A stretch of DNA of 5,865 nucleotides from Candidatus Delongbacteria bacterium (lineage in GTDB: Bacteria; UBA4055): the NCBI GenBank assembly GCA_022013635.1, contig JAKLPX010000205.1, forward strand, positions 1 to 5,865, given 5' to 3'. The notes under the pieces were generated by a model that worked only from the letters and a program-made list of their open reading frames with translations, did not search any database and was not told the origin of the DNA. Shown here in pieces: positions 1 through 5,865 of the stretch. The translations under genes were made by a program, and so were the position numbers. Position 1 is the stretch's first letter; the number at the start of each line of letters is the position of its first letter.

Positions 1-84
1 GAGCTTTATCTTCGTATAATGCGCTCGATCTTTAACAGGATCGAAAAAGAGAGAGGCGCTCCGCGGTATGTATCTTCGGATTAA
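1..84 (+). CDS. C-terminal end of an unidentified protein (5' end outside window)
   Basis: Frame 1 of the plus strand is open from the left edge for 27 codons and ends at TAA (82-84). The other two plus frames hit stops within about 33 bases. The encoded tail is charged and looks amphipathic, with a run like LRIMRSIFNRIEKERG followed by a short PRYVSSD ending, as expected for a terminal helix of a soluble protein. It converges on the penicillin-binding protein gene and the two stop codons overlap by 4 bp (TTAA, 81-84). I do not recognise the family, and 27 residues are too few to assign a function. One minus-strand frame is also open here but has no start codon, so a plus-strand gene end is the better reading. 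Existence is inferred from the open frame and from the density of neighbouring genes. Confidence 0.5.
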   Translation, partial: ELYLRIMRSIFNRIEKERGAPRYVSSD

Positions 85-2309
85 TACCTTCCGTCTTTAT
101 TTTTCAGATTAATATTTCGTGCGGTATGAATATCGCATTTAGTAGTCGGAAGATATTTTTTATTGTACTTTTCTTTATATGTTTTAGGACAGTAAGGTCC
201 TGCGGGTTTCATGCTTTCTTTACAGGTTTCAATTTCGACAATCCCTTCAGGCGCTTCAAAAGATTCCGCCTGCCATTTTAATTTTTTATAAACCTCGGTT
301 ATAAAATCACCCCAGATCGGAAGCGCTGTATTAGATCCGGTTGCGCCTTCTCCGAGTTTATATGCAGGATCTTTTAAACCGACCCAGACAACAATAGCAA
401 TCTTGGGAGTAAAACCGCAGAACCATGCATCGGTAAAATCGTTTGTCGTCCCTGTTTTTCCTGCAACAGGATGTCTGAAGTCATAATGCCATCTCAGCCT
501 ACTGCCGGTTCCGTTATCTATTACATCTTCCATCATGTTTGTGATCAGATATGCGGTTTCTTCCGAAATAGCGACGGATTTCTCAGTGAAATTCTGTGAA
601 ACGGTATTTCCGTTTTTGTCCTCTACCTTTAAAATATCAAAAGGTTTGATATAAGTTCCTTTGTTGGCTATAGTAGAATATGCCGTGATAATATCAATTG
701 GTCTCAGAGCTCCCGAACCAAGCGCAATGGAATTTACCGGAATGATATATTTTGTATTCACACCCAATTTCTGGGCGTAGGAAATAACTTCCTTCGGAGA
801 AATCAATTCCATTATCAGACGAACGGATATCAGGTTCAAAGAATGTCTGAGACCTTCTCTCAAAGAAATGAAGCCGCCCATATTTTCTATATTGTAGTTT
901 CCGGGCTGCCATCTGGAACCGTCAGGCATAACTACTACCACAGGTTGATTGATAAGCGTGGTAGCAGGCGAATACCCGTTATCCAAAGCCGCCAAATAAA
1001 CGATCGGTTTAAAAATAGAACCGGGTTGCCTCCAAGCTTGCAAAGCATTATTGTATTTATGCTCTTTAAAATCAGTACCGCCTACCATCGCAAGAATATT
1101 ACCGTTTTTCGGATCCAGGGCAATCAGAGCCACCTGAGGTTTTAGCTTGGCATCAACCAACGAGTCAAGCATAAGCGAATCTTTCATTTTGAATTCCCAG
1201 CGGGTGGAGTCATAATTAGCCCTCACGAATTTTCTAAGTCCCTTCCACTTATCTTTTACGAACCTTTGTTTTGTTTCCTTATTGAGTATCGGAACATGTT
1301 TTTTGACCATTGAGTCGGCTATAGCCTGAATTCTTGAATCCAGAGTTGTATATACAGTAAGACCGTCTTTTAAATAATCAAGATTCCATTTTTCTTTGCT
1401 GTCTCTGAGCTGTTGCCTTATGTGTTCGGTATAGTATGGCGCAATACCTTCGAATGTCTCTTTTTCTTCGCTTATTTCTAGAGGAAGGACCTTCAATGAA
1501 TCGTATTCATCTTTTGATATGAAACACATTCCAAACATATTGAAAAGAACGAGATTTCTTCGCTCTAATGCCCTTTCAGGATGTTTAAAAGGATTATAAT
1601 GGGCGGGCGCTTTTAACTGCGCGATAAGAAGAGCAGATTCTTCAATTTTAAGGTCAGATGCTTTTTTGCCGAACATCATTTTCGCGCTTGACTGAATACC
1701 GTAAGTTCCTTCTCCGAATAGACACTGCATAAGGTACATTTCAAGAATTTCTTTTTTTGAATACATTCTTTCAAGTTGAATTGAAGTAAGAAGTTCCTTT
1801 ATCTTTCTTTCAAGATTCTTCTTAAATCCGATCTCGTTATATAAATTCCTTGCTAACTGCTGCGTAATAGTTGATGCGCCGTGTACATTCTTGCCGGTTA
1901 GTTTTCGCGGAATTGCCATCATAGCGGCAATAGCGGTTCTTCTCGAATTAAATCCCCAGTGCTTTAGAAAATCTCTGTCCTCGGTAGAAATCAGTGCCTG
2001 AATGATATGAGAGGGGATGCTGTCAAGATCAACAGGGCTTCTGTTTTCGGAAAAAAATTCCTTTATTAAAACACCATCGGCAGAATATGTCTTTGTGATA
2101 AGATTAGGCTCATATTTTTCCAACCTTTCAAATTCAGGCAGTTCATCTATCAATGAAGAAATGTATATATAAACGACAAATAATGAAAAAAGAGAAAATC
2201 CGACGGCAACGGCAGTAATGGAAATCGTCATCCTTAAAATACCGGTTTTTCTTTTCGGAGATGTTTTATTTTCCACAGATTCAAGTGAAAATTTACGATT
2301 ATTCCTCAT
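81..2309 (-). CDS. Class A penicillin-binding protein, PBP1A family (bifunctional transglycosylase/transpeptidase)
   Basis: This inner-membrane enzyme polymerises lipid II into glycan strands and cross-links the stem peptides in the periplasm. Numbering from the ATG at 2309 (742 aa): a basic cytoplasmic tail, one transmembrane helix at about 27-51, then a GT51 domain with EDRDF at 110-114 (catalytic Glu110), GASTITQQLARN at 144-155 and RKIKE with the second Glu at 172. The transpeptidase domain starts near 393 and has SxxK (Ser431, Lys434, in PGSIFKP), SLN (490-492) and KTGTTND (618-624). All key catalytic residues are present. The tail carries Cys696, Cys707 and Cys725, a pattern common in PBP1A-type proteins. 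A TTG lies four codons upstream (2321), but the ATG has GAGAG five bases before it, so I prefer the ATG. It overlaps the lpxH end by 11 bp. Odd: the usual YLN after the GT51 motifs reads YLM (Met194). Comparable genes are called mrcA or ponA; which symbol applies is unclear. Confidence 0.96.
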   Translation of the reverse strand: MRNNRKFSLESVENKTSPKRKTGILRMTISITAVAVGFSLFSLFVVYIYISSLIDELPEFERLEKYEPNLITKTYSADGVLIKEFFSENRSPVDLDSIPSHIIQALISTEDRDFLKHWGFNSRRTAIAAMMAIPRKLTGKNVHGASTITQQLARNLYNEIGFKKNLERKIKELLTSIQLERMYSKKEILEMYLMQCLFGEGTYGIQSSAKMMFGKKASDLKIEESALLIAQLKAPAHYNPFKHPERALERRNLVLFNMFGMCFISKDEYDSLKVLPLEISEEKETFEGIAPYYTEHIRQQLRDSKEKWNLDYLKDGLTVYTTLDSRIQAIADSMVKKHVPILNKETKQRFVKDKWKGLRKFVRANYDSTRWEFKMKDSLMLDSLVDAKLKPQVALIALDPKNGNILAMVGGTDFKEHKYNNALQAWRQPGSIFKPIVYLAALDNGYSPATTLINQPVVVVMPDGSRWQPGNYNIENMGGFISLREGLRHSLNLISVRLIMELISPKEVISYAQKLGVNTKYIIPVNSIALGSGALRPIDIITAYSTIANKGTYIKPFDILKVEDKNGNTVSQNFTEKSVAISEETAYLITNMMEDVIDNGTGSRLRWHYDFRHPVAGKTGTTNDFTDAWFCGFTPKIAIVVWVGLKDPAYKLGEGATGSNTALPIWGDFITEVYKKLKWQAESFEAPEGIVEIETCKESMKPAGPYCPKTYKEKYNKKYLPTTKCDIHTARNINLKNKDGRY

Positions 2310-3039
2310 GATATCTCTCAAGCTTTAGTTTTATTCCGTCAAAAACGCCGTAGCTGAAATGTTTCATCCAATCGCCGGTGTTCAGATAAATTCCATTGTC
2401 GGTCTCAATTATTTCGGGATAGTGCAGATGTCCAAAAATTACGAAATCATAACCTTCTTTCATTTTACATTCGGCGTAGGCAAGATATTCACCTTTCCAT
2501 TTTATTCTGTCAACATTCCTGTATCTCCTGCTGCTTCCTGAAGTTATTTTCGCAATGTAAATACCAAGGTCCGGCGGAATGAAAGTTCTGAATAATAAAT
2601 TACTCATCCGTGCTCTTAGAATCTTTTTTAATAATCTGTAGCCTCTGTCCGAAGCGGCAAGTCCGTCGCCGTGTGATATAAAAAATTTTTTCCCGCCAGA
2701 CTCGAATTCGTATTCATTGCTTATGCAATTAATGCCGATTTCGTTTTTCAGATAATCACCGAGATAGAAATCGTGATTGCCGGCAAGATATGTGATTTTC
2801 ACGCCGTTGTCGATCATAATCCTTAAACGGTAAAATATATCGAAATGGTACGCAGGTATGACATGCAGCCATTCATACCAGAAATCGAAAATATCTCCGA
2901 GAAGTACGATCTCCTTTGTGTCATCAGGCAAAGAGCATAGAAATTTTAATAATTTCTCTTTCATCTGTTTCGTTTTCTCGCTTTTGTCCAGCTTGAGATG
3001 AAGATCGGATATAAAATATGTTTTATCTTTATTGATCAA
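2299..3039 (-). CDS. lpxH: UDP-2,3-diacylglucosamine diphosphatase (LpxH-type metallophosphoesterase)
   Basis: LpxH hydrolyses UDP-2,3-diacylglucosamine to lipid X and UMP, the fourth step of lipid A synthesis, at the cytoplasmic face of the inner membrane. The 246-aa product is close to the usual size of about 240. Metallophosphoesterase motifs are in order: SDLHL (Asp12, His14), GDIFDFW (Asp49), GNHD (Asn88, His89), SHGD (His123) and GHLH (His204, His206). These supply a complete two-metal site. GDIFDFWYEW and the HGDGL segment are typical of LpxH rather than of generic phosphoesterases. The GNHD motif differs from the GNRD that I recall in the E. coli enzyme. The start is TTG at 3037-3039: no in-frame ATG precedes the first motif, and a strong AAGGA lies six bases upstream. 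The start overlaps the cinA TGA by 4 bp, and the end overlaps the PBP gene. A related phosphodiesterase with another substrate is possible but less likely, given a Gram-negative envelope context. Confidence 0.92.
   Translation of the reverse strand: MINKDKTYFISDLHLKLDKSEKTKQMKEKLLKFLCSLPDDTKEIVLLGDIFDFWYEWLHVIPAYHFDIFYRLRIMIDNGVKITYLAGNHDFYLGDYLKNEIGINCISNEYEFESGGKKFFISHGDGLAASDRGYRLLKKILRARMSNLLFRTFIPPDLGIYIAKITSGSSRRYRNVDRIKWKGEYLAYAECKMKEGYDFVIFGHLHYPEIIETDNGIYLNTGDWMKHFSYGVFDGIKLKLERYHEE
2315..2319 (-). promoter_or_regulatory. Ribosome binding site of the PBP gene, inside lpxH
   Basis: On the minus strand GAGAG is followed by five bases and then ATG (2307-2309). The site lies within the last codons of lpxH. 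It supports the ATG over the upstream TTG at 2319-2321, which has no purine-rich site at a suitable distance. Confidence 0.55.
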
Positions 3040-4304
3040 TTATAGTCCTTTTTTAAATATTTAATAATTTCAACCATAAGTTTATTCGATGCTTTCTCTT
3101 TTATTGTGATCCTGTCTCCCGTAAATAAAAATTTATTAACGAATCTCTTATTTTTTTCTCTTAAACAAAATCCGAGTACAACTGTTCCGACCGGTTTGTA
3201 AACCGAACCGCCGTCCGGTCCTGCGATACCGGAAATTGCGCATACAATGCCGGCTTTAGTTACTGCAAGAAGTCCGTCAAGCATTTCAGATACAGTTACC
3301 GTCGAAACTGCGCCATCAATGCATAAAGTTTGTGAATTGACGCTTAATGTATTAAATTTGCTGTCGTTTGAATAAGTTACGAATCCTTCCGTAAAAATTC
3401 CGCTGGCTCCCGGAACATTTGTCAGGTTATTCATAAACAAACCGCCGGTACAGCTCTCAGCCACAGAAATCTTAAGTTTCAAATTTTTAAGGACTGCTAC
3501 AAGCTCTTCCTGAGGCGTTTTCATATCGTAGGCAAATATCTTATTACGGATCAGCGACTCTATTGTTAAGACAGCTTTATCAACATAATTCTTTCTGAAA
3601 TCCTTTTCCCCGAAATTTTTTACTCTGACTGTTACTCCGTAACCCTGAGGAAGAAAAGCTATATCACAGCCGAAAGGGAAAGCAGGATCGTTCGAAAGAA
3701 TAGAATAAAGCGAACTTTCGGGAATATCGGTTGTGTTTATGTCTCTATAGTATAAAATGTCGCTGAAATTATCTTTCAGGAATGGTGTTACATAATCCGA
3801 CATCATTGTTTTCATTTCGTTAGGAACACCGGGCATAACGAAAATGTGCTTGTCGTCGAATTTTATATGAATTCCCGGCGCGGTTCCGACGGAATTAAAG
3901 ATCGGAACAGCAATTATCGAATCAGGAAAAAGAGCCTGTTCAATATTTATCTCGTCAGGAATCAAACCTCTTTTTGAAAAGAGCTCCAGAATATGCTTCC
4001 AAATATCTTCCCTGAACTTAAGCTCAAAACCGAAATAAGCGCAGATAACTTTTTTCGTCAGGTCGTCATTTGTCGGACCGAGTCCGCCAGTAATAAAGAT
4101 CAGATCGGAATTCTTCATACTTTCGTCAAGCTGAGCTATAATATCTTTTTTCATGTCTGAAATCGCGGTTATACGCTTGGTAAATATGCCGATATCGTAA
4201 AGAATGGAGGCGATATAGGATGAATTTGTATTGACAGTATGCCCCGAAAGAATTTCGTCTCCGATATTTATTATATTACTTATACAAATTTTATCTTTTT
4301 TCAT
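3036..4304 (-). CDS. cinA: CinA family protein: MoCF-like domain plus nicotinamide-nucleotide amidohydrolase
   Basis: CinA proteins deamidate nicotinamide mononucleotide (NMN) to nicotinate mononucleotide for NAD recycling (C-terminal PncC-type domain). The N-terminal COG1058 domain resembles molybdopterin-binding proteins, and ADP-ribose pyrophosphatase activity is reported for some members. The 422-aa product is full length. The N-terminal domain shows IGDEILSG (14-21), TGGLGPTNDD (72-81) and MPGVPNEM (157-164). The C-terminal domain shows AESCTGG (282-288), VTYSNDSK (309-316), GAVS (331-334) and SGIAGPDGG followed by KPVGTV (358-375). Ser284, Tyr311 and Lys316 have the same spacing as the conserved Ser/Tyr/Lys of E. 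coli PncC as I recall it, so amidase activity should be intact. The ATG follows the amidase stop by 10 bp. Its likely ribosome site, AGGCGG, begins inside that TAG stop. The historical name 'competence/damage-inducible' does not imply competence here, and no recA is adjacent. It is the one non-envelope gene of the run. Confidence 0.96.
   Translation of the reverse strand: MKKDKICISNIINIGDEILSGHTVNTNSSYIASILYDIGIFTKRITAISDMKKDIIAQLDESMKNSDLIFITGGLGPTNDDLTKKVICAYFGFELKFREDIWKHILELFSKRGLIPDEINIEQALFPDSIIAVPIFNSVGTAPGIHIKFDDKHIFVMPGVPNEMKTMMSDYVTPFLKDNFSDILYYRDINTTDIPESSLYSILSNDPAFPFGCDIAFLPQGYGVTVRVKNFGEKDFRKNYVDKAVLTIESLIRNKIFAYDMKTPQEELVAVLKNLKLKISVAESCTGGLFMNNLTNVPGASGIFTEGFVTYSNDSKFNTLSVNSQTLCIDGAVSTVTVSEMLDGLLAVTKAGIVCAISGIAGPDGGSVYKPVGTVVLGFCLREKNKRFVNKFLFTGDRITIKEKASNKLMVEIIKYLKKDYN
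3046..3050 (-). promoter_or_regulatory. Strong ribosome binding site of lpxH, inside the cinA end
   Basis: On the minus strand AAAAAAGGA is followed by CTATAA and then TTG (3037-3039). AAGGA with a six-base spacer is a near-ideal Shine-Dalgarno arrangement and decides the TTG start of lpxH. It lies in the last codons of cinA, and start and stop overlap as TTGA, so translational coupling with possible re-initiation is likely. Confidence 0.75.
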
Positions 4305-4310
4305 TAAATT

Positions 4311-4316
4311 CCGCCT
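4311..4316 (-). promoter_or_regulatory. Probable ribosome binding site of cinA, overlapping the amidase stop
   Basis: On the minus strand AGGCGG is followed by AATTTA and then ATG (4302-4304). The first two bases belong to the TAG stop of the amidase gene. The match to a consensus site is moderate, so coupling to amidase translation may help initiation. Confidence 0.5.
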
Positions 4317-5865
4317 AAAATGAGGATTTTTTGTATTTTTCGATACCCTTCAGCACGCCTTCATAGAAAGAATTTTGTCCCTTTTCCGACAGTAAATACT
4401 TTAGATTCCTGTTGTTAATGATAAAACCAGCCTCTATCAGCGCATGAGGGATGGTCATTCCGGAGAAAATAACAAGATTCTTAGGTTTAATCTTTCTTTT
4501 TACATTAAAAGGCTTATCAAGTGCTGACGGAATTGATTTTGAAAGAATTTCAGACAGTTTTTTATGCTGTTTCAAGGCTTTTTCCCGCTGTTTTTTCCAT
4601 TCAGCCAGATTTCCCGTCTGAAAATTAATGAAATCAGGCATAAAGCCCAAAGATTCCCTTACTATCATTTCAGAACCGTAATATCTTTCGGACTGCCAGT
4701 ATTTTTTATTTTTCTTAGAAGCTGAGTTTAGGTGTATTGACAAGAACATATCAGCATTTCTGTTTTGAGCGATACGGTTTCTTTCGTGAAGACTCGGATA
4801 ATAATCCCCGTCCCTCGTTAAAAATACTCTGTATCCGTTGTTCTCAAGATACTTTTTTAGTCCTTTCGACAATAATAGATTCATCTCTTTTTCGGTGTAT
4901 CTTCCGCCATCCTGTTTTTTAAGAACGCTTAAAGCGCCGGGATCGTCTCCGCCGTGTCCGGGGTCAAGGACTATTGTATATTTATCTTCGTTGAAGTCTA
5001 TGTCAGAGTAAGAAATTTGAGTCTGTTCAGGCAAATACACATTTATCCTCAATGAAAATCTGTCCCTGATTTTATCGCTTTTTTCAAATTCTTCGCCTGA
5101 AGATTTTTCTATCGTTATATTCAGGTTTGATGACAAATTGACCTTGAAATCTATAGTGTCCGTCTCCGCTGACCACTGGAGCGATTCGATTCCCGAGCCC
5201 GGAAGAGATCCTGCAAAATTTTCTGCGGAATTTATTTTTTTATTCGGTATCCGTAAAGTAAGCGTCTTGCCGTCGAAAAGAGGGGGATTCACATAGTAAA
5301 TCGAATCTTTTGATGTTATATAGATGCTTGTTACATCTTTATCGGTAAATAATTTTATTTTTGAAATATACGAATAATTCGGTTCTTCAGGTTTCATTTC
5401 AATTGTGACAGATGAGTTTTCAAGCGCGTTTATTGCTCTCAAGATTTTGTCCCTAAGAGAAGTATTATCGTTAGATCTTACCGCCAGCTCTCTGTACCCG
5501 TCTGTGATCTTCGATCCCAGTTTGACCAACAATTCTTCATTTGAGTTGTTTACAATTTCGTCGAGAAGTCTTTTTGCTTTTTTCGTATATCTATATTCGG
5601 AATCGTTCAGGATAAGGAATATCACATTGTCGAGAGCGGAATTTATACGGTTCAGTTTTACCTGAGAAGATGCAAGGATATAGTATAAATTTAACTTCTG
5701 ATCGTTGGAAATACTATCCCGCTCAAAGACGGAACGAATTTTCTCTTCGATATTTTCCAGATTGTTCTCTCTGTAATCATATTCTATCAGGATAAGATCG
5801 TACTTCATTTTGTTTTCGCCGTTAAGCAGTCCGATATCTGATACCAATGACAGGTATGAACCGGC
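4315..5865 (-). CDS. N-acetylmuramoyl-L-alanine amidase (AMIN + Amidase_3), N-terminus outside window
   Basis: This zinc amidase cleaves the bond between N-acetylmuramic acid and L-alanine in peptidoglycan, acting in the periplasm during cell separation and wall turnover. The frame stays open to the right edge (516 codons visible). Possible starts at 5847 (TTG) and 5808 (ATG) are probably internal, because neither gives the signal peptide this enzyme needs, nor a convincing ribosome site. Numbering from the first visible codon: about 20-145 is helical with a TPR- or BamD-like pattern; about 165-280 is beta-rich and fits an AMIN (glycan/envelope-targeting) domain; 296-510 is Amidase_3. Zinc and catalytic residues are His304 (DPGHGG), Glu325 (TEKEMNL), His378 (SIHLNSA) and Glu478 (ALIEAGFI), all present. 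The His378-Glu478 spacing is 100, against about 60 in small amidases such as B. subtilis CwlC, which indicates an inserted segment. It ends in TAG, 10 bp before cinA. Confidence 0.93.
   Translation of the reverse strand, partial: AGSYLSLVSDIGLLNGENKMKYDLILIEYDYRENNLENIEEKIRSVFERDSISNDQKLNLYYILASSQVKLNRINSALDNVIFLILNDSEYRYTKKAKRLLDEIVNNSNEELLVKLGSKITDGYRELAVRSNDNTSLRDKILRAINALENSSVTIEMKPEEPNYSYISKIKLFTDKDVTSIYITSKDSIYYVNPPLFDGKTLTLRIPNKKINSAENFAGSLPGSGIESLQWSAETDTIDFKVNLSSNLNITIEKSSGEEFEKSDKIRDRFSLRINVYLPEQTQISYSDIDFNEDKYTIVLDPGHGGDDPGALSVLKKQDGGRYTEKEMNLLLSKGLKKYLENNGYRVFLTRDGDYYPSLHERNRIAQNRNADMFLSIHLNSASKKNKKYWQSERYYGSEMIVRESLGFMPDFINFQTGNLAEWKKQREKALKQHKKLSEILSKSIPSALDKPFNVKRKIKPKNLVIFSGMTIPHALIEAGFIINNRNLKYLLSEKGQNSFYEGVLKGIEKYKKSSF

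Noticed and set aside
26..43. Inverted repeat CGATC-8 nt-GATCG near the left edge, possible terminator of the PBP transcript
   Set aside because: The stem is only 5 bp. On the minus strand the T-run lies before the stem rather than after it, and it sits inside the probable plus-strand coding end.
694..912. 72-codon minus-strand frame inside the PBP gene
   Set aside because: It is out of frame with a clearly conserved protein and has no recognisable domain.
843..1145. Open plus-strand frame of 100 codons
   Set aside because: It lies wholly antisense to the conserved transpeptidase region of the PBP gene, and the translation has no recognisable motif.
2319..2321. TTG as the PBP start, four codons before the ATG
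   Set aside because: No ribosome site lies at a suitable distance, while the ATG at 2309 has GAGAG five bases upstream. The difference is four residues and affects no domain.
2359..2541. 60-codon plus-strand frame opposite lpxH
   Set aside because: It is antisense to the conserved GHLH end of lpxH and shows no independent coding signal.
3036..4304. CinA as evidence for a competence or DNA-uptake locus
   Set aside because: The name is historical. No recA, dprA or com genes are visible, and the domains indicate NMN deamidation.
4737..4922. 61-codon plus-strand frame opposite the amidase
   Set aside because: It mirrors the Amidase_3 core coding sequence; the Cys/Phe/Arg-rich translation is typical of an antisense shadow.
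5405..5665. 86-codon plus-strand frame opposite the amidase N-terminal region
   Set aside because: The Ser/Leu-rich translation is what the complement of Glu/Asn/Lys-rich codons gives. No motif is present.
5845..5847. TTG as the true start of the amidase
   Set aside because: The frame continues open to the window edge, no signal peptide follows this codon, and the upstream codons read on as plausible protein.

Overview
The window carries a compact minus-strand run of four genes and, at its left edge, the tail of what is probably a plus-strand gene. The DNA is AT-rich by eye. The products include LpxH (lipid A synthesis), a bifunctional class A penicillin-binding protein and an AMIN/Amidase_3 peptidoglycan amidase, so the organism is Gram-negative with a lipid A outer membrane and a peptidoglycan wall. 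The LpxH has a GNHD metal motif and a wording of its other motifs that fit the Bacteroidota/Ignavibacteriota (FCB) side better than Proteobacteria. That placement is an inference from sequence style.

Layout in minus-strand transcription order: (1) an N-acetylmuramoyl-L-alanine amidase whose reading frame stays open to the right edge, so its beginning lies outside the window; (2) cinA, 10 bp downstream, a full-length two-domain NMN deamidase/CinA protein; (3) lpxH, which starts at TTG and overlaps the cinA stop by 4 bp; (4) a class A PBP (PBP1A family), whose ATG lies inside the end of lpxH with an 11-bp overlap. The PBP stop codon then overlaps, tail to tail, the stop of a plus-strand frame that enters from the left edge (bases 1-84). 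The shared bases are TTAA. No intergenic space exceeds 10 bp, and I see no promoter, terminator, RNA gene, repeat or mobile element.

Three of the four genes act on the envelope: the amidase cuts peptide stems from glycan strands, the PBP polymerises and cross-links peptidoglycan, and LpxH makes lipid X for lipid A. CinA recycles NMN from NAD turnover and is the metabolic outlier. The overlaps and gene-internal ribosome sites suggest one translationally coupled mRNA.

I find no undescribed system here. It is an ordinary chromosomal housekeeping region. Points worth a second look are an extra, lysine-rich segment in the amidase catalytic domain, a non-canonical residue in the PBP glycosyltransferase motif, the GNHD form of LpxH, and the overlapping convergent gene ends.
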